Notes under the pieces: model-generated
Seen by the model: only the letters and a program-made list of their open reading frames with translations
Databases searched by the model: none
Told to the model about the DNA's origin: nothing
Made by a program: the position numbers and the translations under genes
Part shown: positions 20,319 to 28,996 of the stretch, piece after piece
Layout of the letters: each line of letters opens with the position of its first letter
Position numbering within the stretch: position 1 is the stretch's first letter
Assembly: GCA_022600175.1 (NCBI GenBank)
Contig: JAHZKW010000067.1
Coordinates: forward strand, 1 to 36,699
DNA length: 36,699 nucleotides
Origin: Campylobacterota bacterium
GTDB taxonomy: Bacteria; Campylobacterota; Campylobacteria; Campylobacterales; QNZT01
Direction: 5' to 3'

Positions 20319-20377
20319 TGAAATAGTATGAAAAAAGTTTTTATTTACTAAAAATATATAAATTCAATACTATTTCA
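20319..20377. repeat. 11-bp inverted repeat in the ackA-receiver intergenic region
   Basis: TGAAATAGTAT (20319-20329) and ATACTATTTCA (20367-20377) are perfect reverse complements 37 bases apart, in a 194-bp AT-rich gap between ackA and the receiver gene. The spacing is long for a terminator; two operator half-sites or a looped mRNA element are possible. The remainder of the gap holds a ribosome binding site (AAAGGA, 20479-20484) and nothing else I can name. Confidence 0.45.
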
Positions 20378-20491
20378 TATTTATTTTGAGAAATCAAAGT
20401 ACTTGTTAAATTGTAAGGTTTTTGTTTTTTAACTGATTTAATAACATTTTCTATTTTACGATATAGAGTTATTGGATGAAAGGAATCAGTT

Positions 20492-20905
20492 TTGGAGATC
20501 AAAGATTTAAAAGCGGTAACTAAAGAACTAAATTTACTCTATCTCGAAGATAATGCTCAAGTTAGTAGAGTCAATATGCAACTTTTTAAAGATATTTTTA
20601 AACATGTTGATTTGGCGGAAGATGGTGCTACTGGTTTGGAGATGTATCAAAAACATAGATATGATCTTGTCATATCTGATATTAATTTACCCAAGATGAA
20701 TGGCATAGAGGTTTTAAAAAAGATCCTAGCAATCCAAGAAGTGCAGCCCATTATTGTCATCTCTGCTTATAATAAGACAGAGTATCGTCATATTTTAAAA
20801 TCAATGCGTATTAAATACTTTCTTACTAAACCAGTAGAGTCAAAAATCTTACTTTCTACTATTTATGCCAGTATACGAAATATTGAAGAAGTGGTCTATC
20901 ATTAA
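20492..20905 (+). CDS. Stand-alone receiver (CheY-like response regulator)
   Basis: 137 residues consisting of a single receiver domain. Acidic pocket LYLEDN (Glu19-Asp20), phospho-acceptor Asp63 in VISDINLPKMNG, Ser of VISAYNKTE and Lys of FLTKPVES are all present. There is no output domain, so it must act through a partner such as a kinase, phosphatase or flagellar component. No kinase gene is adjacent. The long LEMYQKHRYDLV helix is typical of Campylobacterota receivers rather than of CheY itself. The start is TTG with AAAGGA seven bases upstream. Confidence 0.85.
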   Translation: MEIKDLKAVTKELNLLYLEDNAQVSRVNMQLFKDIFKHVDLAEDGATGLEMYQKHRYDLVISDINLPKMNGIEVLKKILAIQEVQPIIVISAYNKTEYRHILKSMRIKYFLTKPVESKILLSTIYASIRNIEEVVYH

Positions 20906-20927
20906 AAAAATGATTGAATGGAGGGGG

Positions 20928-20955
20928 ATAGATTAGTCTATATAGACTAATCTAT
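20928..20955. terminator. 28-bp perfect palindrome between convergent genes
   Basis: ATAGATTAGTCTA (20928-20940) and TAGACTAATCTAT (20943-20955) form a perfect 13-bp stem around TA; opening a few central pairs gives a normal loop. The plus strand then runs to GTTTTTT. It lies between the receiver gene and the convergent repeat-protein gene, so a bidirectional terminator is the best reading. Confidence 0.7.
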
Positions 20956-20965
20956 TGTAAGTTTT

Positions 20966-22342
20966 TTAGAGAGAAACACCAAGTGATTTGATTACTTCGT
21001 GTGTAATACCGCCACTTGATAAACCTTTTTTCTTTTGATAAGCTTTTACAGCTGCACGAGTTTGACTACCTACGATACCATCAATTGGTCCCATATAGTG
21101 TCCCTCTTTTTTAAGTGCTGTTTGAAGCGCTCTAATAGTAGTTGATGTGATTTTTGATTGACATACAACTCTTTTCCATTCCACTTTACTTGGTGTAACC
21201 ATATCTCTTTTTGTGATAGTGCTATACGCTGCTGGAATTTCATTTCTTTTCACTTCTGCTGGCTTAACAACAGTTGTTACTTTGATTGTTTTATACGCTT
21301 CTGGAATTGCCGTCTCTTTTGTTGTTGGTGGTGTATCTACAACAGTTTTTGTTAATGTTTTATACGCTTCAGCTGTAGCTGTTTTACAGATTTGGTGACC
21401 TGTATACTTGCCTGATGCTTTTTCACCTACTTTTGTCCATGAGAATGTTGCTTCATTGACTTTAACAGTTCTTGTATAAGTCGCTGTTTTCTCTGGTACG
21501 GCAATTCTTTCAACTTTTGCTGGTGTTGCTAATTTTCTTACTTTAACTGTTTTATAGACTGCTGGGATATCTACTACTTTTGTTGTAGGAGGAGTTTTTA
21601 CAACTCTTTTAGTGACTGTTTTATAACGTGCTGGTGTTGTGACTAGACACATGACACCACAATCGTTATTGTTACCATTACATTGTGATTTTTTCCACAT
21701 TGTTTTTTCTGGTTCAACTAACATTTTCTCTGATACTGTTTCATACGTAGCTGGTACTTTCACAAGCTTTTGTGATGCTTCTTTAACCAATACTTTTTCT
21801 TCTACATACTCATAAGTTGCAGGAACAATTTTCAGTTGTTCTGAAGCCTCTTTTTTGATATACGTTTCAGTCTCTGTTTTATAAGCTTCTGGAGCGAAGT
21901 ATTCTCTATAACAACTTCCCACTGTCATACCATCGATATCTGCACCACCTGCTTTTGCAGCAGCAAGAATTTCAGCACTGACTGGAATTTTACCTTTAAG
22001 GCTTGTTTTCCATTTTGTTTCAGCTTCTTTAACTAATACTTTTTCTGTGACATTTTTAAAAGTTCCAGGAACAACACTGAGTGTAGATGATGCTTCTTTG
22101 ACAAGGATCTTTTGTTCAGTTGTACCGTATTGTGCGGGAACTACGGTAATTGTTTCTGACGCTTCTTTTGCTAATACTTGCTCACTTTTTGTTTCAAACT
22201 TTGCTGGTGTAATAACTTTTGCATAACACTCACCTGGTTGTGCGTTTGGTAGAACAACTGCTTCTGTTGCGTCAGCTGTTAAGCTTGAAGATGCAGCAAC
22301 TAATGATGCCGCAACTACGGTAGAAATTTTGTAAATTTTCAT
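20966..22342 (-). CDS. Secreted repeat protein with C-terminal peptidoglycan-binding domain
   Basis: 458 residues. A signal peptide (MKIYKISTVVAASLVAASSS, cleaved near ADA) precedes four modules of about 85-100 residues. Each starts with a Cys (GECYAKV, GSCYREY, CGVMCLV, GHQICKT), soon followed by a P-A/E-x-Y/F-K/E-T element, then about three ~24-residue units (PATYETVSEKMLV and relatives), and ends with Trp-Lys or similar (TKWK, MWKK, SWTK, EWKR). Modules 1-2 share KEAS; modules 3-4 share TPPTTK. The C-terminus (~395-458) is a PG_binding_1 domain (IRALQTALKKEGHYMGPIDG ... TRAAVKAYQKK). It is probably anchored to the cell wall in the periplasm or spans to the surface; the function of the repeats is unknown. 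The RBS is AAGGAG. Confidence 0.8.
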   Translation of the reverse strand: MKIYKISTVVAASLVAASSSLTADATEAVVLPNAQPGECYAKVITPAKFETKSEQVLAKEASETITVVPAQYGTTEQKILVKEASSTLSVVPGTFKNVTEKVLVKEAETKWKTSLKGKIPVSAEILAAAKAGGADIDGMTVGSCYREYFAPEAYKTETETYIKKEASEQLKIVPATYEYVEEKVLVKEASQKLVKVPATYETVSEKMLVEPEKTMWKKSQCNGNNNDCGVMCLVTTPARYKTVTKRVVKTPPTTKVVDIPAVYKTVKVRKLATPAKVERIAVPEKTATYTRTVKVNEATFSWTKVGEKASGKYTGHQICKTATAEAYKTLTKTVVDTPPTTKETAIPEAYKTIKVTTVVKPAEVKRNEIPAAYSTITKRDMVTPSKVEWKRVVCQSKITSTTIRALQTALKKEGHYMGPIDGIVGSQTRAAVKAYQKKKGLSSGGITHEVIKSLGVSL

Positions 22343-22524
22343 GTCAATCTCCTTAAGTATTTTTAGAATTTATTTCTAGTGACGGGATGATTATACAGAG
22401 TTAGTTTCACAATGGCAATTAAATAAAAATACACATCATTAATTTAAAGTATTCTTAATAATTACTCATTTAGTCAAATATATTTTATTTTTAGCAGTTG
22501 GTAAAGTGTTGGATTTTAAGCACC

Positions 22525-22530
22525 TATATT
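22525..22530 (+). promoter_or_regulatory. Candidate -10 for the SPOR-like gene
   Basis: TATATT sits about 27 bases before ATG 22552 in the 209-bp divergent gap shared with the repeat-protein gene. The gap is strongly AT-rich and otherwise shows no clear operator, hairpin or RNA gene. Confidence 0.35.
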
Positions 22531-22551
22531 ATATAGTAAGTAAAAACAAAA

Positions 22552-23097
22552 ATGGGTCTTATGAAAGTAAAATTTAGCATAATAGTTTCGATGATATTTT
22601 TTTGCACCTCACTGCTTCAAGCTATTGAAGTTGATAGTGATAATATTGATCAAAAGCACTATTTTATTAAGATTGGTACTTTTGCAAAACTCTATAATAT
22701 CAAGAAAATACAAGAGAAACTTTCGCACTATCCTATCTATTTACACCCTTATAAAAATTTACAACGTGTTTATGTTGTTAATGTTTCCAAAGAGGAGATT
22801 CAAACTACACTCTTAGCAATTCGTAAACTCTATCCTGATGCTTATATTGCTAAGAAACCAGCGCTTAGTAAGCCTAAAGTTGAAATGCCAGTAGAACCTA
22901 TCATGCAGAGTAAAAAAGAGACAAAGCCTGTGCAAGAGAGTGTAGAAAAAGAAGTTAAAATTAAAGAGAAAATTGACCAACCAGCAACGGTTGAAGATAT
23001 CGGTCATCTTTTTGAGAGCGTGCATAAGAAAAGTGAAAAAATTGAGTCTGATCTTAATTCAGAGTCAATTATCAAAACACGTAAGTCTTTCTTGTAA
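22552..23097 (+). CDS. Periplasmic SPOR-like protein (hypothetical)
   Basis: 181 residues. A signal peptide (MKVKFSIIVSMIFFCTSLLQA, starting at residue 4) is followed by ~65 residues resembling a SPOR fold: HYFIKIGTFAKLYN, KIQEKLSHYPIYLHPY, VYVVNVSKEEIQTTLLAIRK and PDAYIAKKP. SPOR domains bind denuded septal peptidoglycan. The rest is a Lys/Glu-rich, probably disordered tail. It lacks the usual cytoplasmic domain and membrane anchor of FtsN-like proteins. The start may be ATG 22552 or ATG 22561; neither has a strong ribosome site, and the second gives a more typical signal peptide. It diverges from the peptidoglycan-binding repeat protein, which also hints at an envelope role. Confidence 0.6.
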   Translation: MGLMKVKFSIIVSMIFFCTSLLQAIEVDSDNIDQKHYFIKIGTFAKLYNIKKIQEKLSHYPIYLHPYKNLQRVYVVNVSKEEIQTTLLAIRKLYPDAYIAKKPALSKPKVEMPVEPIMQSKKETKPVQESVEKEVKIKEKIDQPATVEDIGHLFESVHKKSEKIESDLNSESIIKTRKSFL

Positions 23098-23168
23098 AGT
23101 GTGCTTGATCTGACCTACAAGATCCCTTAGAGCAAAATACAAGTTAAATTTAAGTAAAATCCTCATAA

Positions 23169-24212
<1,044 letters not shown>

Positions 24213-24224
24213 AAGAGATTATTA

Positions 24225-25025
24225 ATGGGTGAAGTCATAACGGTTACCTCCGGAAAGGGAGGCGTAGGAAAGTCAACGCTGTCAGCCAACCTTGCGGTAG
24301 GTTTATCACAACTTGGTAAAAAAGTAGTGGCTATTGATTTTGATATCGGGCTTAGAAACCTCGATATGATTTTAGGGTTAGAGAACCGTATTGTGTATGA
24401 TGTTGTTGATGTGATGGAGGGGAGATGTAATCTTTCTCAAGCATTAATCAATGATAAAAAATCAAAAAATCTCTACTTTTTACCGGCTTCACAAACCAGT
24501 GATAAAAATATTTTAGAGACTGAAAAAGTACGTGTATTAATTGAAGATCTCAAAAAAGATTTTGATATTATCATCTTAGACTCGCCAGCTGGAATTGAGA
24601 GTGGTTTTGAACACTCTATTTTCTTAGCAGATCGTGCACTGATTGTCTCAACACCAGATGTGAGTGCAGTGAGAGATGCTGATCGTGTTATTGGTATCAT
24701 TGATGCAAAAAGTCAAAAGGCTAAAGAGGGTCAAGAAGTACAAAAACATGTCATTATCAATAGACTCAAACCAGAGATGGTAGAGAGCGGTAGTATGTTA
24801 GGTGTTGAAGATGTATTAAATATCTTGGCATTACCGTTGATTGGTGTAGTACCTGATGATGAGAAGATCATCACCTCTACTAATCAAGGAGAACCTATTT
24901 ATTATGATCAAGATTCTCAAGCTGCTGAGGCATATCGTAGAATTGCGAAAAGAGTACTTGGTGAGGATGTTGCATTTTTAGAGCTAAGTGTCAAAAAAGG
25001 CTTCTTTAAAAGGTTGTTTGGATGA
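24225..25025 (+). CDS. minD: Septum-site determining ATPase MinD
   Basis: 266 residues. A deviant Walker A ATPase (GKGGVGKST) that binds the membrane when ATP-bound and recruits MinC to block division near the poles. FDIGLRNLD (switch I region), DSPAGIE (Walker B) and a C-terminal amphipathic membrane-targeting helix ([10 protein letters not shown]) are all visible. It overlaps minE by four bases (ATGA). minC is not in the window. Confidence 0.97.
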   Translation: MGEVITVTSGKGGVGKSTLSANLAVGLSQLGKKVVAIDFDIGLRNLDMILGLENRIVYDVVDVMEGRCNLSQALINDKKSKNLYFLPASQTSDKNILETEKVRVLIEDLKKDFDIIILDSPAGIESGFEHSIFLADRALIVSTPDVSAVRDADRVIGIIDAKSQKAKEGQEVQKHVIINRLKPEMVESGSMLGVEDVLNILALPLIGVVPDDEKIITSTNQGEPIYYDQDSQAAEAYRRIAKRVLGEDVAFLELSVKKGFFKRLFG

Positions 25026-25264
25026 CACTGTTTGAACGGATCTTTGGTGCTAAAAAAGACACTTCTGCTAATGTGGCCAAAGATAGATTAAAGGTGATGC
25101 TCGCACATGAGAGAGCAGAGTGTGCAGTACCTTATTTAGATGATTTAAAAAGAGACCTTTTGGCAGTTATCCAAAAGTATACAAAAACCGGTGATGTAAA
25201 TATCAAGTCAGAGAAAAATCAAAATGTTGATATGCTGGAGATTGAAATTCAGTTGGGTGATTGA
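25022..25264 (+). CDS. minE: Cell-division topological specificity factor MinE
   Basis: 80 residues. The N-terminal membrane/MinD-contact helix ([10 protein letters not shown]), the anti-MinCD helix ([14 protein letters not shown]) and the C-terminal dimer domain ([10 protein letters not shown] ... [10 protein letters not shown]) match MinE. It stimulates MinD ATPase to drive pole-to-pole oscillation. It overlaps minD by four bases and the next gene by one (TGATG), so translation is coupled. Confidence 0.95.
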   Translation: MTLFERIFGAKKDTSANVAKDRLKVMLAHERAECAVPYLDDLKRDLLAVIQKYTKTGDVNIKSEKNQNVDMLEIEIQLGD

Positions 25265-26325
25265 TGGGTAAGTCCCTGTTTATAAAAATCCTCATTCTAT
25301 TGTTACTTACTATCTTGACGTTTGTAGGTCTTGAATACTATAATACCTCACAGCTTCCTTCAAAAACAGTACCTCTTATTGAAAAGAGTGTGAAGACTAC
25401 CTCAAAGCAAATTCTCTCTGATGAAAAGTCAAAAGAGAGAGAGGTTATTGCCTATGAAGAGAATAAAACACTTGATAATGCTTATCAGAGTGTGGCATCA
25501 CAGATCAAAACGTTTCAATCACGCTTACAAGCAAGTGATGAGAATAAAACTGTAGCGATTACAAAAGTGTTAGATGATGCTAATTTAACATTAAAAGTGA
25601 CAAAAGAGCCTGTTCTAACCTCAGAGATAAAAAAAGTCAGTAAACAAAGTGTAAAACAAAAAGAAACTAAACTACCTCGTAAAGTACCTAAGTTAGCCAT
25701 TATCATGGATGATATCGGATTTTGTTATCAAGCTGATAGTATCAAAAGGCTTCCATTCCCTGTTACACCTTCTATATTTCCACCTAATAATCACTATCCG
25801 CATACGCCTAAAATTGCAAAGCGTTTTAAGTACCATATGGTGCACTTCCCAATGGAGGCATATAAGTATAAAAATATTAAAGAAAATGCGGTGAAAATCA
25901 GTGATTCGGCTAAAAGTATTGAGGATCGTATCGAGATTGTTAAAAAGAGTTTTCCTCATGCCTTAGCGATTAATAACCATACCGGGAGCAAGTTTACATG
26001 TGATCTTAATGCTATGGAGCGGTTTTTTAAGATTTTAAAAAAGTACAATATCCCTTTTCTTGACAGTCGTACAGCTGCCGAGACTAAGTGTATGCAAGCT
26101 GCAAAAATAGTTGATAAACATATTTTACAAAGGGATGTTTTTTTAGATAATGTTGCAGATGTTGATTATATTCATGGACAGTTAAAAAGTGCGGTTACAC
26201 TTGCCAAAAAGAATGGTCAAGCGATTGCGATATGTCATCCTAAAGAGTTAACTTTTGAAGCACTCATGAAAGCAGAAAAAATTTTAGAGGGTGTTGAATT
26301 AGTCTATATCAATGAGTTGATGTAA
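25264..26325 (+). CDS. Divergent polysaccharide deacetylase (YibQ family)
   Basis: 353 residues: an N-terminal membrane anchor (~5-22), a ~110-residue Lys/Ser-rich linker, then the YibQ/DUF610 deacetylase domain (~138-353) with LAIIMDDIGF, HFPMEAYKY, LAINNHTGSKFTCD, FLDSRTAAET and AICHPK. The Asp pair and the His residues suggest a metal site of the NodB type. Its substrate is probably an envelope glycan but has not been established for this family. Start ATG 25264 overlaps the minE stop; a TTG one codon earlier is less likely. Its place between minE and dprA is conserved in Campylobacterota as I recall. Confidence 0.85.
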   Translation: MGKSLFIKILILLLLTILTFVGLEYYNTSQLPSKTVPLIEKSVKTTSKQILSDEKSKEREVIAYEENKTLDNAYQSVASQIKTFQSRLQASDENKTVAITKVLDDANLTLKVTKEPVLTSEIKKVSKQSVKQKETKLPRKVPKLAIIMDDIGFCYQADSIKRLPFPVTPSIFPPNNHYPHTPKIAKRFKYHMVHFPMEAYKYKNIKENAVKISDSAKSIEDRIEIVKKSFPHALAINNHTGSKFTCDLNAMERFFKILKKYNIPFLDSRTAAETKCMQAAKIVDKHILQRDVFLDNVADVDYIHGQLKSAVTLAKKNGQAIAICHPKELTFEALMKAEKILEGVELVYINELM

Positions 26326-27086
26326 TGAGAGAGATATCTGCTAAACATCCTGCATTTATACCCCTGAAAAAACCACCTAAAACACTATATGCCTTGGGAG
26401 ATGAGAGACTTTTGGAGACAAAAATGATCTCTATTGTGGGTACTAGAAGACCGATGCGCTATACCAAAGAAGCCACGCAACAACTCTCTTATGCATTCTC
26501 CCAAATAGGATATACAGTTGTCAGTGGTGCAGCCATGGGTGTGGATGCAATTGCACATCTTGGTGCATTACCAAATACCATTGCTGTAATGGCAAATTCG
26601 TTAGATATCTGTTATCCTAAAATCAATCAAACGTTGATCACACAGATCTATCAAGAAGGATTGGCGATCAGTGAGTACTCTGAAAATACTAAAGCAACAA
26701 AATATAGTTTTGTGATACGAAATCGTTTAGTGGTTGCTTTAGGGGAGGTATTGGTTATCACTGAGGCTGATGAAAATAGTGGCACGATGCGTAGTGCCGA
26801 GATTGCTAAAGCTTTGGGTAAAGAGATATATGTTTTGCCGCATCGTTTAGGAGAGAGTAGAGGTACACAAAAGCTTCTAGAGGAGGGGAGTGCTAAATTG
26901 ATTACTGATATCGATCATTTTGTTTCCCAGTTTGGAACTCCTGTAACCAAAGAGGATGATTTCAGTACTTTTTTCAAACAAATTCCTTCGCTTGATGAAG
27001 CATTAGCAAAGTTTGGCGATACACTTTATGAGTATGAACTTGAGGGGAGAGTTGAGATTAAAAATCTAAAGGTTTATCTATGTTGA
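26325..27086 (+). CDS. dprA: DNA-processing protein DprA (short form)
   Basis: 253 residues. A Rossmann-like single-strand-DNA-binding protein that loads RecA during natural transformation. Core motifs are SIVGTRRPMRY, VVSGAAMGVDAIAH, NSLDICYPKIN, ISEYSENTKATKYSFVIRNR and SGTMRSAEIAKALGKEIYVLP. It is shorter than E. coli or S. pneumoniae DprA: the N-terminal SAM domain is missing, while a small C-terminal helical segment remains. It overlaps the upstream stop by one base and ruvX by seven. Confidence 0.93.
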   Translation: MREISAKHPAFIPLKKPPKTLYALGDERLLETKMISIVGTRRPMRYTKEATQQLSYAFSQIGYTVVSGAAMGVDAIAHLGALPNTIAVMANSLDICYPKINQTLITQIYQEGLAISEYSENTKATKYSFVIRNRLVVALGEVLVITEADENSGTMRSAEIAKALGKEIYVLPHRLGESRGTQKLLEEGSAKLITDIDHFVSQFGTPVTKEDDFSTFFKQIPSLDEALAKFGDTLYEYELEGRVEIKNLKVYLC

Positions 27087-27472
27087 AAATTGCCGCGATT
27101 GATATTGGTTTAAAACGTATAGGGTGTGCTATCTGTTTAGATGAGAAAACAGCGATGCCTGTTGAGGCGATTTTACGTAAAAACAGAAACCAAGCAGCTA
27201 GTGCCGTTGATCGGTTTTTAGATAGCTATGAGATCGATACGCTTATTGTTGGTATTCCGAAAGGTGGAGAGAGTAGTGATGAGATGCAAAGACGTATTGA
27301 ACATTTTGTCTCCTTGCTCTCATTTGACCAAAAACTCTTTTATCAAGATGAATATGGTAGCTCTTATGAGGCAAAAGAGATGATGAAGGGTATTGTAAAA
27401 CAAAAACGTGATGGAAAGATAGATTCCATCGCCGCAAAGATCATCTTAGAGCGTTGGTTAGACTCTAGATAA
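27080..27472 (+). CDS. ruvX: RuvX/YqgF family RNase H-like protein
   Basis: 130 residues with the YqgF signature AAIDIGLKRIGCAIC at the N-terminus, LIVGIPKG in the middle, and QDEYGSSYEAKEMM and KIDSIAAKIILERWL near the end. The family processes the 5' end of pre-16S rRNA and has also been proposed as a Holliday-junction resolvase. It starts inside the end of dprA and overlaps the convergent Spx-like gene by eight bases, closing the minD-to-ruvX chain. Confidence 0.93.
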   Translation: MLKIAAIDIGLKRIGCAICLDEKTAMPVEAILRKNRNQAASAVDRFLDSYEIDTLIVGIPKGGESSDEMQRRIEHFVSLLSFDQKLFYQDEYGSSYEAKEMMKGIVKQKRDGKIDSIAAKIILERWLDSR

Positions 27473-27803
27473 ATATCTCTTCATATTGAGCTTCGTTAAA
27501 ACCAACAATCACTTGATCCTTATACTCAATGACAGGTCGTTTGATTAACATGTTCTCTTTGCCTAACCACTCTGCTTTTCCTTGTGCATCAAGTGCTAAT
27601 GCTTTTAAGTTAAGTGTTCTGTAGGTAGTGCCTCTTGTGTTAAAAAGTTTTTCAATAGGGCTTTGTTCTAACCATTGATCAATCTTAGCACGTTCCACTG
27701 GTGTTGTTTTAAAGTCAACAAAATCAAATGCAATCTCTTTTGCTCTTAAAAATTTCATTGCTTTGCGTACGCTGTCACAATTTTTAATGCCGTAAATAGT
27801 CAT
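27465..27803 (-). CDS. Spx/ArsC-family thioredoxin-fold protein (YffB-like)
   Basis: 112 residues. MTIYGIKNCDSVRKAMKFL matches the N-terminus of YffB/Spx-type ArsC-like proteins: a single Cys9 with no second Cys in a CxxC. RGTTYRTLNL and MLIKRPVIEY are further family marks. YffB-type proteins are thought to be glutathione-dependent thiol reductases, although glutathione use in this phylum is unclear; true arsenate reductase activity is not supported. GAGGAG lies eight bases before ATG 27803. It diverges from a 43-codon gene across 33 bp. Confidence 0.88.
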   Translation of the reverse strand: MTIYGIKNCDSVRKAMKFLRAKEIAFDFVDFKTTPVERAKIDQWLEQSPIEKLFNTRGTTYRTLNLKALALDAQGKAEWLGKENMLIKRPVIEYKDQVIVGFNEAQYEEIFI

Positions 27804-27841
27804 GTTATAATCTCCTCAGTAAAAAAGGATTATAACATGAC
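27799..27841. promoter_or_regulatory. 14-bp inverted repeat holding both start codons and face-to-face -10 boxes
   Basis: GTCATGTTATAATC (27799-27812) and GATTATAACATGAC (27828-27841) are perfect reverse complements, 15 bases apart. Each arm contains a start codon for one gene and a TATAAT for the other: TATAAT 27806-27811 points right, and the mirror copy at 27829-27834 points left. Each predicted transcript would start about 19 bases before its ATG, and the two would begin within a few bases of one another. The repeat is observed; promoter activity is inferred. Confidence 0.55.
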
Positions 27842-27968
27842 AATATTAGATGTGTTAAAAGTATTAGCAGCATTAGTGACCATTTATCTACTTATCTTAA
27901 TCGCCAAAGAGATTGGTAAAATTATCATACAAAAAGATGATTATGATGATAAGATAGATCTTCCTTAG
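27837..27968 (+). CDS. Small single-pass membrane protein (43 aa)
   Basis: An ORF starting MTILDVLKVLAALVTIYLLI, with one membrane helix (~5-24) and an acidic, lysine-containing tail ending DDKIDLP. AGGA lies seven bases before ATG 27837, a perfect -10 is placed at 27806-27811, and the stop overlaps the convergent queA end by four bases; all this supports a real gene. The orientation is probably N-out with the charged tail in the cytoplasm. I do not recognise the family. Small membrane peptides like this often modulate a transporter or enzyme. Confidence 0.65.
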   Translation: MTILDVLKVLAALVTIYLLILIAKEIGKIIIQKDDYDDKIDLP

Positions 27969-28996
27969 ATAATAAGCATAGCATCACCATAGGAGTAGAA
28001 TTGATACTTATTCTCAATGGCTATTTGGTAGAGTTCAAGGGTTTTCTCCAATCCTACAAAGCTTGCTACTAACATGATAAGTGTTGATTTTGGTAAGTGA
28101 AAGTTGGTTAAAAGATGGTTAACTCTTTGTGGTTTATTATGGGGATGTAAAAAAAGATCAGATTCACCGCTTGATATCTTGTGACGGGCATAGTACTCTA
28201 CAGTTCTTGTTACCGTGGTACCAACTGCTAAGATAGGTGTATTGGTCTCAAGGAGTTGTTTCGTATCGTAAGGAATCTCAAAAAACTCTTTATGCATTAT
28301 ATGGGCATTGATTTCATTATGTTCTACGGGTTTAAAGGTACCTGCCCCGACATGAAGGGTGATAAAGGTATTGTGGTACTCCTCTTGTATACGCTCTAAA
28401 AGAGGGGGTGTAAAGTGTAAAGATGCAGTAGGTGCTGCGACTGCACCAATATTTTTAGCAAAGAGTGTTTGATAATCAGTTTGATCCTCTTTATTATCTT
28501 CACGTTTGATATAAGGTGGCAGTGGGATATGTCCAATCTTTTCTAAAATATCATTGAGTGCTACAAAATCTAAAAGCATATCTTCTTGATAAAAAAGTAC
28601 TACTCTAGTGCCATCTTTATGGAGTGCTGTTACTATGGCTGTAAGGTTTTTGGTAAAAGAGAGTTTTGTACCAACTTTGACTTTACCTCTAATATAGACT
28701 AAGAAGTGATTATCAGGCAGTGGGGAGTTGATAAGTAGTTCAACCTTACCACCACTCTCTTTGTGCCCATAAAGGCGTGCTTTAATAACTTTGGTATCAT
28801 TGAAGACAATCGCACTATTTTTAGGGATAAAATGGGTTATTTGATTAAAAATAGTATGGGTAATGGTGTCTTTTTCTCGGTCATAGACTAAGAGTTTGGC
28901 ACTATCTTTTGGATTGGCTGGGGCACTTGCGATGAGAGACTCAGGTAACTCATAATCATATGAGTCTACCTGCAGAGGGTCTAGCTTATGATGCAT
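27965..28996 (-). CDS. queA: S-adenosylmethionine:tRNA ribosyltransferase-isomerase
   Basis: 343 residues. It adds the epoxycyclopentane ring in queuosine synthesis at tRNA position 34. Family motifs are YDYELPESLIA, DTKVIKARLYG, GKVELLI, GHIPLPPYIKRE, GAVAAPTASLHF, HVGAGTFKPV and TNFHLPKSTLIMLV. I start at ATG 28996, which precedes the conserved YDYELP by about 14 residues; a longer reading from 29047 would run through the end of tatC. It overlaps the tatC end by 11 bases, and no clear ribosome site is seen, so translation is probably coupled to tatC. Confidence 0.94.
   Translation of the reverse strand: MHHKLDPLQVDSYDYELPESLIASAPANPKDSAKLLVYDREKDTITHTIFNQITHFIPKNSAIVFNDTKVIKARLYGHKESGGKVELLINSPLPDNHFLVYIRGKVKVGTKLSFTKNLTAIVTALHKDGTRVVLFYQEDMLLDFVALNDILEKIGHIPLPPYIKREDNKEDQTDYQTLFAKNIGAVAAPTASLHFTPPLLERIQEEYHNTFITLHVGAGTFKPVEHNEINAHIMHKEFFEIPYDTKQLLETNTPILAVGTTVTRTVEYYARHKISSGESDLFLHPHNKPQRVNHLLTNFHLPKSTLIMLVASFVGLEKTLELYQIAIENKYQFYSYGDAMLII

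Noticed and set aside
27465-27803. Arsenate reductase
   Set aside because: The YffB/Spx-type N-terminus (GIKNCDS) and absence of arsenic-resistance neighbours favour a thiol-reductase-like protein.
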